From positions 62,001-126,000 of the forward strand of contig NZ_BQHR01000005.1 in the NCBI RefSeq assembly GCF_021601625.1: a stretch of 64,000 nucleotides of DNA. Reading direction: 5' to 3'. The first letter of the stretch is position 1, and the number at the start of each line of letters is the position of its first letter. The position numbers were made by a program, and so were the translations under genes. The notes below the pieces were generated by a model. That model was not told the origin of the DNA, ran no database searches, and worked only from the letters and a program-made list of their open reading frames with translations. Of this stretch, positions 29,284 through 42,616 are shown piece by piece. Source of the stretch: Pseudomonas paraglycinae. Its GTDB lineage: Bacteria > Pseudomonadota > Gammaproteobacteria > Pseudomonadales > Pseudomonadaceae.

Positions 29284-31137
29284 ATGCTCAAACGCCTTGC
29301 CTGGTTGGCGCTGTGTGTCTGCGCCCCGCTGTCCGCCGCGCCTCACATCGACCCTCAACGTTTGCAGCAACTGGCCAACGACCGCTTCTGGATTTCCCTC
29401 GGTCATTACGAAACCGCCAAACTCGGTGGCTGGCGCAGCTACGTCAGCGACAAAAAATTCTTCCTCGCCCCTGACGGCAACGAACACCCCGACCATGAAC
29501 TGGCCGCCACCGTGCAGGCGTTGTACGCCCCGGCCAGTCTCGGTGAGCGACACGCACAGTGCGTTTACCCGGCACGCACCCGCTGGTTGAAAGATCAACT
29601 CAACCTGACCGACCTGCCGACGCCGGACTGCGCCGAATTCAAGAAATGGTTCAAGGACGTCTCGCCCCACAGCGCGGTGATGATTTTCCCGGCGGCCTAC
29701 CTCAACAGCCCGTCGTCGATGTTCGGCCACACCCTGCTGCGCATCGACCAGGCTGACGTACAAAGCGACAAGACTTCTCTGCTCAGCTACGCGATCAACT
29801 TCGGCGCCTACATCGAAGGCTCGGACAACAGCATCCTGTACGCCTGGAAAGGCCTGATGGGCGGTTATCCGGGGCTGTTCGCGCTGGTGCCCTATCAAGA
29901 AAAACTCTCGGAATACCGCAGCCTGGAAAACCGCGATCTGTGGGAATACCGGCTCAATCTGACGCAAGCCGAAACCGCGCGAATGGTCGAGCACGTGTGG
30001 GAGTTGAAGCAGATCCAGTTCGATTACTTCTTCTTCGATGAAAACTGCTCCTATCGCCTGCTGGAACTGTTGCAGGTGGCGCGCCCGAGCCTGCGCCTGA
30101 CCGAGCAATTCCCGCTGACGGCGATCCCCACCGACACCGTCAAAGCGGTGAAGGAAGCCGGGCTGGTCGAGCACATCGAATATCGTCCGTCCCGCGAGCG
30201 CGAACTGCTCAGCCGTGCCGAGCCCCTGAGCGGCGAAGAACAGGACTGGGTGCTGAAAGTCAGCGCCGACCAGCAGCAATTGCAGGATCCAGCCTTCCAG
30301 GCCCTGCCCCGGGATCGCCAGGCGCTGATTGTTGACGCGGCGTATCGGCTGGAGCGCTACCGCGCCAACGGCCAGGAGCGTGATCCACAGCGAGCGCAAC
30401 GCAGTTTCGAATTGCTGCGGGCGATCAACAAGAATCCGGCGCCGGAGCTGCAAATTCCACAACCGGGTCTGCCCGAGGACGGCCATGAATCGCGCACCTG
30501 GCAGGCCGGTCTCGGCACTCGGGGTGACCGCGCATTCGGCGAGTACGGCTTGCGCATGGCCTATCACGACCTCAACGACAACGCCGAGAGTTTCCCCCTC
30601 GGTGCGCAGATCGAAATCCTGCAGATGAAGCTGCGCCAGTACGAAGGCAATCACTGGCAATTCCAGCAACTGGATCTGGCCACCATCCGCTCGCTGACGC
30701 CGCGCAACGCGCTGTTGCAGCCGTTGTCGTGGCAAGTCACCGGTGGTCTTGAACGGGTTCCGGGCAAGCACGATGACGAGACGTTGGTCAGCCACGTCAA
30801 CGGTGGCGGCGGCGGCACCTGGGCGCTGGGTGACGATGTGCTGGGGTTCGCCCTCGGTACGGTGCGCGTTGAACACAACAATGATTTCGCCGAGTTCGTT
30901 TCCCCCGCAGGCGGTTTCAATACCGGCGTACTGTGGAAAAACCCGTTGGGCAATCTCAGCCTGGAGGCCAAAGGCGATTACTTCTTCAATGGTGAAGTGC
31001 GCCGTAGCCTGAGTCTGAACCAACAGTGGGAACTGTCGCGCAACCTCGGCCTGCGCCTGAGCGCCCAGCGCGAGTTCAGCCATCTGGCCACGCCGGAAAC
31101 CGAGGTGATGCTGGAAGTGAAGTGGTATCACTACTGA
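29284..31137 (+). CDS. DUF4105 envelope protein with papain-like motifs and barrel-like C-terminus
   Basis: The 617-residue protein has a signal peptide ending 'LSAA' (about 20). The DUF4105 (Lnb N-terminal periplasmic) domain spans about 120-290. It holds 'NSPSSMFGHTLLRID' and 'FDENCSYRLLELLQ', whose His and Cys resemble the catalytic pair of permuted NlpC/P60-like thiol hydrolases. After a helical linker the last 200 residues alternate polar and hydrophobic positions and end in an aromatic ('EVKWYHY'), like an outer-membrane barrel strand. A cell-envelope hydrolase or acyltransferase anchored in the outer membrane is inference. The start ATG at 29284 gives the signal peptide directly. Confidence 0.82.
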   Translation: MLKRLAWLALCVCAPLSAAPHIDPQRLQQLANDRFWISLGHYETAKLGGWRSYVSDKKFFLAPDGNEHPDHELAATVQALYAPASLGERHAQCVYPARTRWLKDQLNLTDLPTPDCAEFKKWFKDVSPHSAVMIFPAAYLNSPSSMFGHTLLRIDQADVQSDKTSLLSYAINFGAYIEGSDNSILYAWKGLMGGYPGLFALVPYQEKLSEYRSLENRDLWEYRLNLTQAETARMVEHVWELKQIQFDYFFFDENCSYRLLELLQVARPSLRLTEQFPLTAIPTDTVKAVKEAGLVEHIEYRPSRERELLSRAEPLSGEEQDWVLKVSADQQQLQDPAFQALPRDRQALIVDAAYRLERYRANGQERDPQRAQRSFELLRAINKNPAPELQIPQPGLPEDGHESRTWQAGLGTRGDRAFGEYGLRMAYHDLNDNAESFPLGAQIEILQMKLRQYEGNHWQFQQLDLATIRSLTPRNALLQPLSWQVTGGLERVPGKHDDETLVSHVNGGGGGTWALGDDVLGFALGTVRVEHNNDFAEFVSPAGGFNTGVLWKNPLGNLSLEAKGDYFFNGEVRRSLSLNQQWELSRNLGLRLSAQREFSHLATPETEVMLEVKWYHY

Positions 31138-31221
31138 GGTTTTGATCTTTCTTTCACGCCCCATCGACGAATCCGCTTCTAGACTTTCCCTATCAGCCGT
31201 TTGACGGCCGGGGAGAGTGTG

Positions 31222-31578
31222 ATGTGGCGGTGTGCGGTTTTTGCGGGCGTGTTGCTGTTGCTGGGCGGCTGTCAGAGCACCCACGAAGATCTGATTGCCA
31301 AGGGTTATCCACCGGCGTTCGCCGACGGTTTCGATGACGGGTGCATCAGCGGTCGCCAGGCGGCCGGCTCGATCAGCGGCGAGTTTCGCAAGAACGTGGC
31401 GCGCTATCTCAAGGACAAGCAATACGCCGAGGGCTGGAGCGACGGCTTCCGTCAGTGTCAGGCGATGCTGGAAAACAAGGATCGCGAACAGTATCGCAAC
31501 GAGCACTGGGACGAACGCGAGCGCGCCTGGCAGCAGGAAAAGGATCAGGGCGCAGCGCGGGCCTATCGTTCACAGTAG
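31222..31578 (+). CDS. Small lipoprotein of unknown function
   Basis: The 118-residue lipoprotein has signal 'MWRCAVFAGVLLLLGGC', with lipidated Cys17 and Gln at +2 (outer membrane predicted). The mature part is charged and helical, with repeated 'GYPPAFADGFDDGCISGRQ' and 'YAEGWSDGFRQCQ' patterns (G-x-x-D-G-F/C), suggesting two related short units. It is 84 bases after the DUF4105 gene and likely co-transcribed. No known function. Confidence 0.8.
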   Translation: MWRCAVFAGVLLLLGGCQSTHEDLIAKGYPPAFADGFDDGCISGRQAAGSISGEFRKNVARYLKDKQYAEGWSDGFRQCQAMLENKDREQYRNEHWDERERAWQQEKDQGAARAYRSQ

Positions 31579-31648
31579 GTCGCTTCCAGACATCCAGCGA
31601 AACCTTTTGCCTGCGACCATGGCCCAACGGCTATAACAGGAGCCCATC

Positions 31649-32143
31649 ATGAGTCGCGCCTTCGTCAACGAAGACAATGCCGCTGCGCAAGCCGATCAGC
31701 CGGTCGAACGGCAGGTCAGCACGCAGCCCAATTACGTCACGCCGCAAGGACTTGCCCAGTTGCAGGCGAAACTCGCCGAACTGCAAACCCTGCACGCCGA
31801 ACAGTCCGCCAAGGGCGAACAGGCCGACAAGCAGCGGCTGGCCGATCTCGAACGGGATTTGCGTTATTTCAATCAACGGGTTGCCAGCGCTCAGGTCGCG
31901 CCGGCCCCGACGTCGAACGACAAGGTGCAGATCGGCAGTTGGGTGACCTACGCCGACGAACACGACACCGAGCGTCGGGTGCAACTGGTCGGCGAGGATC
32001 AGGCCGATGCGGCCAACGGCCTGATCAACTGGGCTTCACCGCTGGGCCGTGCGCTGCTTGGCGCGCGGCTCAACGATGAAGTGCTTTGGCAGCGCCCGGC
32101 CGGTGATCAACTGATTGAAGTGATCCGCATCGAGCGCTCTTGA
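31649..32143 (+). CDS. GreA/GreB-fold protein with shortened coiled coil
   Basis: The 164-residue protein has a C-terminal FKBP-like Gre domain ('DKVQIGSWVTYADEHDTERR', 'INWASPLGRALLGARLNDEV') like that of transcript-cleavage factors. The N-terminal coiled coil ('TPQGLAQLQAKLAELQTLHA' to 'LERDLRYFNQRV') is about 15 residues shorter than in GreB and lacks the tip 'GDxxENA' acidic motif needed for RNA cleavage. It may bind the RNA polymerase secondary channel without cleaving, like Rnk, or have another role. It follows the small lipoprotein by 70 bases and converges with gdhA. Confidence 0.8.
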   Translation: MSRAFVNEDNAAAQADQPVERQVSTQPNYVTPQGLAQLQAKLAELQTLHAEQSAKGEQADKQRLADLERDLRYFNQRVASAQVAPAPTSNDKVQIGSWVTYADEHDTERRVQLVGEDQADAANGLINWASPLGRALLGARLNDEVLWQRPAGDQLIEVIRIERS

Positions 32144-32153
32144 GCACCGTTGC

Positions 32154-33584
<1,431 letters not shown>

Positions 33585-33633
33585 TTATGAAAACAAATAG
33601 TACACAAGGTATAAAACAGCCTGCATTGCAGGC

Positions 33634-33667
33634 AAAAAAAAGCGGAGCCCGAAGGCTCCGCTTTTTC
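33634..33667. terminator. Terminator downstream of ettA
   Basis: Stem AGCGGAGCC / GGCTCCGCT around CGAA, with A-run and T-run on opposite sides. It stops ettA transcripts on the minus strand and lies upstream of gdhA. Confidence 0.85.
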
Positions 33668-33684
33668 ATGCAACCAACCCGTAA

Positions 33685-35349
<1,665 letters not shown>

Positions 35350-35634
35350 GGAGAACCTTGGGTCAGTGACAGATGAATGATTGGAGCGCAGGCGATGCCC
35401 GGCCAGACCGATGCGCGTCGTTCACTTGATGGTCATCAATGCGTGCGCGCTGAAAAAGTCTGAGTCTAGGAGCTGGAACGCTCCCGCGTAACCGGCAAAG
35501 CTACCTGAATGACCGATGGCAGTCCAGCCGAGTGGGGCTGGCACTTCGCCACAACTCAAGGCATGCTAGCCGCCCTTGGGCGTCCGGCTTATAGTGCACG
35601 TCGCGCCAGTCCAGCCAGACCGCAGGATTACAGC

Positions 35635-38600
35635 TTGTCCAACGTCACTCCGCCAGCCTCTGTGAGCAGCACCCAACCGGCGCCCGGCTCGTCCCTGCGC
35701 GGAACATTGAAAGGCGCGCTGGCGACGCTGGTGCTTTTGCTGCTGGCGCTGCTGTTCTGGCAGCTGCTCGATCAACTGCGTGAAACCCAGAAAAACCAGC
35801 GTCAGTACACCATCGACTACACCGCCGACCTCGCCGCGCAGGTCAGCCTGAACATGGCGTTGAACGCGCAGATCGCCCTCAACCTGCTACCGATCGTCGA
35901 ACAACCGCAGTCGGCCGACGAACAGCAGGCGCTGCTGCGCAAACTTCAAAAGTCGCTGCCCGACCTGCGCAGCCTGGCCCTGCTCAGCCCCTCCGGAAAA
36001 ATCCTCAGCGACAGCGCGACTGACAGCCAAGACGCCGATTACCTCAGCGATCTGGTACGCCGCAGCCGCGCTCAGGCGCATTATTTCAGCAATGACGACG
36101 ACGGCTCGGTGGTGCATCTGCTGTTGCATCAGGCCAGCGGCAGTACGCGCGGATACTGGGCACTGCGGCTGACACCCACCTTTTTTAAAGCACTGACCAA
36201 ACAGGGCGAAACCGGGATCCGTCCTCTATGGCTGGTGGAGAATCGCATCAACCATCAGATCATCAGCCGCGACGAAGCGATGCCCATCGGCAGCACCAGC
36301 GTCCTGACCCCGGACGATCTGGCCAACAGCGTGCTGACCGTGCCGCTGAGCAGCAGCGACTGGCAACTGCGTGGCCTGTTCGACCGCCAGCACGTGCTCG
36401 AACAACTGCTGCCGGCGTTCATCGGCAAATGCCTGTTGGGCCTGGCGCTCTCGCTGCTGCCGTTTATCGCACTGCTCAACATGCGCCGCCGTCAGCGTCA
36501 GGTGCATGAAGGGCGTCGGCGTTATCAGGATATTTTCGAAGGCACCGGCGTGGCGTTGTGCGTGCTGGATCTTTCGGGGCTCAAGCAGCTGTTCGAAAAG
36601 GCCCAGATCCAGACCAGCGACCAGCTCAAGGCATGGCTCGACCAGCCCGCGCAGCGCCAGCAATTGCTCCAGGAACTGCGGGTTACCGAGGTCAACCAGG
36701 TTGCGTTGCAACTGCTCAACGTCAATTCCTGCGACCACGCCTGGCAATTGTTGATCGACGGTCAGCCGCACAGTCAGTGCGCCATCGGCAATCAGGTGCT
36801 CGACGCCGTACTCCAGCAGCAGAAACAGCTGGAACTGGAAATCAAGCTCCCGGACATCAATGGCCGCGACCAGCATCTGTGGCTGGTGCTGCGCCTGCCG
36901 CAGGAACAGCACGACTACAAGGCCGTGATCCTGAGCATCAACGACATCACCAGCCGCAAACTGATCGAACTGTCGCTGCTGGAGCGCGAAGGTTTCTGGT
37001 CGGACGTGGTGCGCACCGTGCCGGATCACCTGTACGTGCAGGACGTGATCAGCCAGCGGATGATCTTCAGCAACCACCACCTCGGCCAGACCCTCGGTTA
37101 CAACCGCACCGAACTGCATCAGATGGGCGAGTACTTCTGGGAAATCCTTCTGCACCCGGAAGACGCCGACTATTACCACCGCTCGCGGCAGATGCAGCGT
37201 CACGCCGGTTACAGCCAGTTGTTGCAATGCCAGCTGCGCTTCCGTCATCGCGACGGCAAGTGGCGGCGCTTCGACATTCGCGAACAGGCGCTGGCCCGGG
37301 ACAAGCACGATCAGGTCACGCGGATCATCGGCGTGGCCAAGGACATCACCGAGCAGATCGAAGCCAGCGAATCGTTGCGCGACAGCGAACAACGCTACCG
37401 GATGCTCGCCGAAAGCATCAGCGACGTGATTTTCTCCACCGACAGCCAGCTGTCGCTGAACTACGTCAGCCCGTCGGTGCAGGCGGTGCTGGGTTATGAC
37501 GCCGAATGGATTTTCCAGAACGGCTGGCAGTCGACCATCGCCAACCCGCAGCAATTGAGCGGCATCTATCACCTGATGGATCGCGTCAGCAAAGCCTTGG
37601 GCAAACCCGAGCAACTGGTGATTTTGCGCAGCCAGGTGCAGACCCAGATGTTCCTGTTCGACTGCCTGCGCGCCGACGGTCGCAAGATCCCGATCGAACT
37701 GCGTCTGGTGCTGGTGTGGGACGAACATGGCGCCTTCGAAGGCGTGCTCGGCGTCGGTCGCGACATCAGCCAGCAGCGCCGCGCCGAGAAAGACCTGCGC
37801 ATGGCGGCCACGGTATTCGAGCACTCGACCTCGGCAATCCTGATCACCGACCCGGCCGGTTACATTGTCCAGGCCAACGAGGCGTTCAGCCGGGTCAGCG
37901 GCTACGCGGTGAGCGAAGTGCTCGACCAGTTGCCGAACATGCTGACCGTCGACGAACAGCAGGACGCGCACCTGCGCTACGTGCTCAAGCAGCTGCATCA
38001 GCACAGCACCTGGGAAGGTGAGGTCTGGCTCAAGCGCCGCAACGGCGAGCATTACCCGGCGTGGGTCGGCATCACCGCCGTGCTCGATGACGAGGGCGAT
38101 CTGGCCAGTTACGTGTGTTTCTTCAGCGACATCAGCGAGCGCAAGGCCAGCGAACAGCGGATTCACCGCCTCGCCTACTACGACGCCCTGACTCACCTGC
38201 CGAACCGCACGCTGTTCCAGGATCGCCTGCACACCGCGCTGCAATCGGCCGAACGGCAGAAGTCGTGGGTGGTGCTGATGTTCCTCGACCTCGACCGATT
38301 CAAACCGATCAACGACTCCCTCGGCCACGCTGCCGGCGACCGCATGCTCAAGGACATGGCCACGCGCTTGCTGGCCTGCGTCGACGATGACGACACCGTG
38401 GCGCGGATGGGCGGCGACGAATTCACCCTGTTGCTGCAACACCGCTCCAGCCGCGAGATGGCGCTGAACCGCGCGATCCACGTGGCCGAGCAGATTCTTG
38501 CCAGTCTGGTGCGACCGTTCGTGCTGGAAGGTCGCGAGTTCTTCGTCACCGCCAGTATCGGCATCGCCCTGAGCCCACAGGACGGCAACGAACTCAGCCA

Positions 38601-39483
38601 GCTGATGAAGAACGCCGACACCGCGATGTACCACGCCAAGGAGCGCGGCAAGAACAACTTCCAGTTCTATCAGGCCGACATGAACGCCAGTGCGCTGGAG
38701 CGTCTGGAGCTGGAAAGCGATCTGCGCCACGCGCTGGAGCAGAACGAATTCGTGCTGTATTACCAGCCGCAGTTCAGCGGCGACGGCAAACGCCTGACCG
38801 GCGCCGAAGCCCTGCTGCGCTGGCGTCATCCGCGTCGCGGGCTGGTGCCGCCGGGGGATTTCATCCCGGTGCTCGAAGAACTCGGGCTGGTGGTGGACGT
38901 CGGCGACTGGGTGATCAGCGAGGCCTGCCGTCAGCTGAAGACCTGGCACCAGAGTCGCGTGCGCGTGCCGAAGGTCTCGGTGAACATTTCCGCCCGGCAG
39001 TTCTCCGATGGCCAGCTCGGCACGCGGATCGCCACCATCCTCAAGGAAACCGGCCTGCCGCCGGCGTGCCTGGAGCTGGAGCTGACCGAAAGTATTCTGA
39101 TGCGCGAAGTCAGCGAGGCGATGCAGATCCTTGCCGGCCTGAAGAACCTCGGCCTGAGCATCGCGGTCGACGACTTCGGCACCGGTTACTCATCGCTGAA
39201 CTACCTCAAGCAATTCCCGATCGACGTGCTGAAGATCGACCGCACTTTCGTCGACGGCCTGCCGTCCGGCGAACAGGACGCACAGATTGCCCGGGCAATC
39301 ATCGCCATGGCCCACAGCCTGAATCTGGCGGTGATCGCCGAGGGCGTGGAAACCCATGAACAACTGGACTTCCTGCGCGAGCATGGTTGCGACGAGGTTC
39401 AGGGTTATCTGTTCGGGCGGCCGATGCCGGCGGGACGGTTCGAGGCGCAGTTCAGCAATGATGCGCTGTTCATGTTCGACTGA
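35635..39483 (+). CDS. morA: MorA-type membrane PAS-GGDEF-EAL c-di-GMP enzyme
   Basis: The 1282-residue protein starts at TTG 35635, which has AGGA at good spacing; the frame is open from 35509 but the first part crosses a TATAGT promoter-like box. TM1 is about 26-45, a periplasmic sensor region follows, and TM2 is about 262-282. Several PAS/PAC units run from about 295 to 830. The cyclase motif 'MGGDEF' (926-930) and the phosphodiesterase 'EAL' (1058-1060, then '[10 protein letters not shown]') are both intact, so both activities are possible. The RxxD inhibitory site is not conserved. It resembles MorA, a motility and biofilm regulator, and glyA follows as in P. aeruginosa. Confidence 0.85.
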   Translation: MSNVTPPASVSSTQPAPGSSLRGTLKGALATLVLLLLALLFWQLLDQLRETQKNQRQYTIDYTADLAAQVSLNMALNAQIALNLLPIVEQPQSADEQQALLRKLQKSLPDLRSLALLSPSGKILSDSATDSQDADYLSDLVRRSRAQAHYFSNDDDGSVVHLLLHQASGSTRGYWALRLTPTFFKALTKQGETGIRPLWLVENRINHQIISRDEAMPIGSTSVLTPDDLANSVLTVPLSSSDWQLRGLFDRQHVLEQLLPAFIGKCLLGLALSLLPFIALLNMRRRQRQVHEGRRRYQDIFEGTGVALCVLDLSGLKQLFEKAQIQTSDQLKAWLDQPAQRQQLLQELRVTEVNQVALQLLNVNSCDHAWQLLIDGQPHSQCAIGNQVLDAVLQQQKQLELEIKLPDINGRDQHLWLVLRLPQEQHDYKAVILSINDITSRKLIELSLLEREGFWSDVVRTVPDHLYVQDVISQRMIFSNHHLGQTLGYNRTELHQMGEYFWEILLHPEDADYYHRSRQMQRHAGYSQLLQCQLRFRHRDGKWRRFDIREQALARDKHDQVTRIIGVAKDITEQIEASESLRDSEQRYRMLAESISDVIFSTDSQLSLNYVSPSVQAVLGYDAEWIFQNGWQSTIANPQQLSGIYHLMDRVSKALGKPEQLVILRSQVQTQMFLFDCLRADGRKIPIELRLVLVWDEHGAFEGVLGVGRDISQQRRAEKDLRMAATVFEHSTSAILITDPAGYIVQANEAFSRVSGYAVSEVLDQLPNMLTVDEQQDAHLRYVLKQLHQHSTWEGEVWLKRRNGEHYPAWVGITAVLDDEGDLASYVCFFSDISERKASEQRIHRLAYYDALTHLPNRTLFQDRLHTALQSAERQKSWVVLMFLDLDRFKPINDSLGHAAGDRMLKDMATRLLACVDDDDTVARMGGDEFTLLLQHRSSREMALNRAIHVAEQILASLVRPFVLEGREFFVTASIGIALSPQDGNELSQLMKNADTAMYHAKERGKNNFQFYQADMNASALERLELESDLRHALEQNEFVLYYQPQFSGDGKRLTGAEALLRWRHPRRGLVPPGDFIPVLEELGLVVDVGDWVISEACRQLKTWHQSRVRVPKVSVNISARQFSDGQLGTRIATILKETGLPPACLELELTESILMREVSEAMQILAGLKNLGLSIAVDDFGTGYSSLNYLKQFPIDVLKIDRTFVDGLPSGEQDAQIARAIIAMAHSLNLAVIAEGVETHEQLDFLREHGCDEVQGYLFGRPMPAGRFEAQFSNDALFMFD

Positions 39484-39498
39484 AGACCAGCGGCGTGA

Positions 39499-39526
39499 TC
39501 TTCGCGAGCAAGCTCGCTTCCACAGG
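39499..39526. repeat. REP element copy
   Basis: TTCGCGAGCAAGCTCGCTTCCACAGGG-type palindrome (GCGAGC / GCTCGC core around AA), a common Pseudomonas REP. A closely similar copy is at 55075-55101 in the same orientation. Confidence 0.8.
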
Positions 39527-39721
39527 GATTGATGTCGATCACAAAATCGCGGGGCGGCCTCGGTTATTGTGCGAAACGGCTGGTCAACGAAGGCCGGCAC
39601 GGACGCCACATATCTGGTCATGAACGCCACTTGTCTGCGACATGATGTCGTTTCATATGCCATCCAAAACCCGATGGGTTAGAATGCCCCCCTTTTCTGC
39701 CCCCGATCCTTGAGGACCGCC

Positions 39722-40975
39722 ATGTTCAGCCGTGATTTGACTATTGCCAAGTACGACGCCGATCTTTTTGCCGCCATGGAGCAAGAAGCCCAGCGCCAGG
39801 AAGAACACATCGAGCTGATCGCTTCGGAGAACTACACCAGCCCAGCGGTGATGGAAGCTCAAGGCTCGGTACTGACCAACAAGTACGCCGAAGGCTACCC
39901 GGGCAAGCGCTACTACGGTGGTTGCGAGTACGTCGACGTCGTTGAGCAACTGGCCATCGACCGCGCCAAGGAACTGTTCGGCGCCGACTACGCCAACGTT
40001 CAGCCGCACGCAGGTTCCCAAGCCAACGCCGCTGTCTACCTGGCCCTGCTGTCGGCCGGTGACACCATCCTGGGCATGAGCCTGGCTCACGGCGGTCACC
40101 TGACCCACGGCGCCAGCGTTTCCTCCTCCGGCAAGCTGTACAACGCCATCCAGTACGGCATCGACGCCAACGGCCTGATCGACTACGACGAAGTCGAGCG
40201 TCTGGCGGTTGAACACAAGCCGAAAATGATCGTGGCCGGTTTCTCTGCCTACTCGCAGATCCTCGACTTCCCGCGCTTCCGCGCCATCGCCGACAAGGTT
40301 GGCGCCTACCTGTTCGTCGACATGGCTCACGTAGCCGGTCTGGTCGCCGCTGGCGTCTACCCGAACCCGGTTCCGTTCGCTGACGTCGTGACCACCACCA
40401 CCCACAAGACCCTGCGCGGTCCACGTGGTGGCCTGATCCTGGCCAAAGCCAACGCCGACATCGAGAAGAAGCTGAACTCCGCCGTATTCCCGGGCGCCCA
40501 GGGCGGCCCGCTGGAGCACGTGATCGCCGCCAAAGCGATCTGCTTCAAGGAAGCACTGCAGCCAGAGTTCAAGGCTTACCAGCAACAAGTGGTGAAAAAC
40601 GCCCAGGCCATGGCCGGCGTGTTCATCGAGCGCGGTTTCGACGTGGTTTCGGGCGGTACTGAAAACCACCTGTTCCTGCTGTCGCTGATCAAGCAGGAAA
40701 TCTCCGGTAAAGACGCCGACGCCGCTCTGGGCAAAGCGTTCATCACCGTAAACAAGAACTCCGTGCCAAACGACCCACGCTCCCCGTTCGTCACCTCCGG
40801 TCTGCGCTTCGGTACTCCGGCTGTGACCACTCGCGGCTTCAAGGAAGCAGAGTGCAAAGAGCTGGCTGGCTGGATCTGCGACATCCTGGCTGACCTGAAC
40901 AACGAAGCGGTGATCGACGCCGTTCGTGAGAAAGTCAAAGCCATCTGCAAGAAACTGCCGGTATACGGCGCTTAA
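39722..40975 (+). CDS. glyA: Serine hydroxymethyltransferase
   Basis: The 417-residue PLP enzyme converts serine and tetrahydrofolate to glycine and 5,10-methylene-THF. The PLP lysine is in '[14 protein letters not shown]'. '[20 protein letters not shown]' and '[12 protein letters not shown]' are family signatures. The start '[20 protein letters not shown]' has TGAGGA upstream. It is strongly biased to preferred codons, suggesting high expression. Pseudomonas often has more than one glyA; this is the copy next to morA. Glycine made here could feed ThiO. Confidence 0.96.
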   Translation: MFSRDLTIAKYDADLFAAMEQEAQRQEEHIELIASENYTSPAVMEAQGSVLTNKYAEGYPGKRYYGGCEYVDVVEQLAIDRAKELFGADYANVQPHAGSQANAAVYLALLSAGDTILGMSLAHGGHLTHGASVSSSGKLYNAIQYGIDANGLIDYDEVERLAVEHKPKMIVAGFSAYSQILDFPRFRAIADKVGAYLFVDMAHVAGLVAAGVYPNPVPFADVVTTTTHKTLRGPRGGLILAKANADIEKKLNSAVFPGAQGGPLEHVIAAKAICFKEALQPEFKAYQQQVVKNAQAMAGVFIERGFDVVSGGTENHLFLLSLIKQEISGKDADAALGKAFITVNKNSVPNDPRSPFVTSGLRFGTPAVTTRGFKEAECKELAGWICDILADLNNEAVIDAVREKVKAICKKLPVYGA

Positions 40976-40999
40976 TTGCGACGTTAAACCCGTAGCATG

Positions 41000-41032
41000 A
41001 AAAACCGGCCAAGTGATTGGCCGGTTTTTTTT
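41000..41032 (+). terminator. Terminator of glyA
   Basis: Stem ACCGGCCAA / TTGGCCGGT around GTGA, followed by T8, 30 bases after the glyA stop. Confidence 0.92.
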
Positions 41033-41087
41033 CGCCCGCAAAAAAGTTTCGAACGCTAAATGGCTCAAGGTCGGGGCCTCGCGCCCA

Positions 41088-41102
41088 ACTGGTCAGACCG
41101 GT
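41088..41102 (+). promoter_or_regulatory. FadR/PdhR-type operator-like site 1
   Basis: ACTGGTCAGACCGGT contains the GGT-N3-ACC core recognised by FCD-type GntR regulators. It lies upstream of a possible -35 (TTGCGA, 41126-41131) and 152 bases before the transporter start. Confidence 0.5.
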
Positions 41103-41125
41103 CATGCCAATTCGTCACTTTTCAC

Positions 41126-41155
41126 TTGCGATCCGTAAAAAACAGCGCCTAGACT
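41126..41155 (+). promoter_or_regulatory. Candidate promoter of the dicarboxylate-type transporter
   Basis: TTGCGA (41126-41131) and TAGACT (41150-41155) with an 18-base spacer, located between the two GGTNAGACC sites. It is moderate in strength. Confidence 0.4.
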
Positions 41156-41172
41156 GCACCCGCACTGGACAT

Positions 41173-41187
41173 ACCGGTAAGACCACA
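41173..41187 (+). promoter_or_regulatory. FadR/PdhR-type operator-like site 2
   Basis: ACCGGTAAGACCACA shares GGTNAGACC with site 1, 85 bases upstream, and lies just after the candidate promoter where a bound repressor would block elongation. Confidence 0.5.
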
Positions 41188-41253
41188 ATAATTAAGTCCT
41201 GAATCTGATGCGCACCGCGCACGGCAGCCAGGACACCGACCAGGATTCCTCCC

Positions 41254-42567
41254 ATGCTCAGATGGTGCTCGCGTTCAATCTTCCTCCAAGTGGTTCTCGG
41301 ACTGGTGCTCGGCATCGTCTGCGGGCTGACCCTTCCTGAATACTCGGCCCAGCTCAAACCGCTCGGCGACGGTTTCATCAAACTGATCAAGATGCTCATC
41401 GGCCTGATCGTGTTCTGCGTGGTGGTCAGCGGCATCAGCGGCGCCGGCGACCTGAAGAAGGTCGGGCGCATCGGCCTCAAGTCGGTGATCTACTTCGAAG
41501 TGCTGACCACCATCGCCCTGGTGATCGGTCTGGTGTTCGCGTTCAGCACCGGGATCGGCAGCGGCGCCAACATCCATCTGGAGCAGTTGTCCGCCGCCGA
41601 CATGGGCGACATCGCCGAACGCGGCCAGCACATGCACACCACCACCCAGTTCCTGATGGACCTGATCCCGACCTCGGTACTCGGCGCCTTTGCCGACAAC
41701 AACATTCTACAAGTGCTGCTGTTCTCGGTGCTGTTCGGCAGCGCGTTGAATCTGGTGGGCGAAGCGGCTTCCGGGATCTCGCGGCTGATCAACGAGCTCA
41801 GCCACGTGATCTTCCGGATCATGGGCATGATCGTGCGTCTGGCACCGATCGGCGTGTTCGGCGCCATCGCCTTCACCACCAGCAAATATGGCCTGGATTC
41901 GCTGCAACACCTGGGCAGTCTGGTCGGTTTGTTCTACCTGACCTGCATCGCTTTCGTCAGCGTGATTCTGGGTCTGGTGATGCGTGCCTCCGGTCTGCGC
42001 ATGTGGCCGCTGCTCAAGTACCTGCGCGAAGAACTGCTGATCGTCATGGGCACCGCCTCCTCCGACGCCGTGCTGCCGCAGATCATGCGCAAGCTTGAAC
42101 ATCTGGGCATCGGCAGCTCGACCGTCGGGCTGGTGATTCCCACCGGTTACTCGTTCAACCTCGACGGTTTTTCGATCTACCTGACCCTGGCCATCGTATT
42201 CATTGCCAACGCTACCGGTACGCCGCTGGCCATGACCGATCTGCTGACTATTTTGCTGGTGTCGCTGATTACCTCCAAAGGTGCCCACGGCATTCCGGGG
42301 TCGGCGCTCGTGATTCTCGCGGCCACGCTGACGGCCATCCCGGCGATTCCGGTGGTCGGTCTGGTGCTGGTGCTGGCGGTGGACTGGTTCATGGGCATCG
42401 GTCGCGCGCTGACCAACCTGATCGGCAACTGCGTCGCCACCGTGGCCATCGCCCGCTGGGAAAAGGACATCGACGTGCAGCGGGCGAACAAGGTGCTCAA
42501 CGGCGAGCAGGGCTATAACTTTCAGCCGAGAAAAACGGTCGCTCAAGCGGCGGCCAAAGAATTCTGA
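41254..42567 (+). CDS. DctA-family dicarboxylate/amino-acid:cation symporter
   Basis: The 437-residue DAACS-family transporter has about eight hydrophobic segments and two re-entrant loops. 'GTASSDAVLPQIMRKLEHLG' with a serine-rich hairpin and 'IPTGYSFNLDGFSIYLTLA' are family motifs. It is closest in style to DctA, a proton-coupled uptake system for succinate, fumarate and malate, but a glutamate/aspartate or other carboxylate substrate is possible. Two GntR/FCD regulator genes follow directly, so the locus is probably substrate-induced. Confidence 0.88.
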   Translation: MLRWCSRSIFLQVVLGLVLGIVCGLTLPEYSAQLKPLGDGFIKLIKMLIGLIVFCVVVSGISGAGDLKKVGRIGLKSVIYFEVLTTIALVIGLVFAFSTGIGSGANIHLEQLSAADMGDIAERGQHMHTTTQFLMDLIPTSVLGAFADNNILQVLLFSVLFGSALNLVGEAASGISRLINELSHVIFRIMGMIVRLAPIGVFGAIAFTTSKYGLDSLQHLGSLVGLFYLTCIAFVSVILGLVMRASGLRMWPLLKYLREELLIVMGTASSDAVLPQIMRKLEHLGIGSSTVGLVIPTGYSFNLDGFSIYLTLAIVFIANATGTPLAMTDLLTILLVSLITSKGAHGIPGSALVILAATLTAIPAIPVVGLVLVLAVDWFMGIGRALTNLIGNCVATVAIARWEKDIDVQRANKVLNGEQGYNFQPRKTVAQAAAKEF

Positions 42568-42616
42568 ATGAGCGCCGTGCCTGCGCCAATGCAGGCTCGG
42601 CTCATGGAGCGAACAC

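Noticed and set aside
29188-31506. A 772-codon open frame antisense to the DUF4105 gene
   Set aside because: No ribosome site or known domain; the plus-strand gene has a signal peptide and family motifs.
35509-35634. A 42-codon N-terminal extension of MorA
   Set aside because: It crosses a TATAGT promoter-like box and a region of low-complexity Arg/Ala/Pro, and the TTG at 35635 has a better ribosome site.
36226-38949. A 907-codon open frame antisense to morA
   Set aside because: Low-complexity His/Gln/Val-rich sequence typical of GC-driven shadow frames; morA itself has intact GGDEF and EAL motifs.
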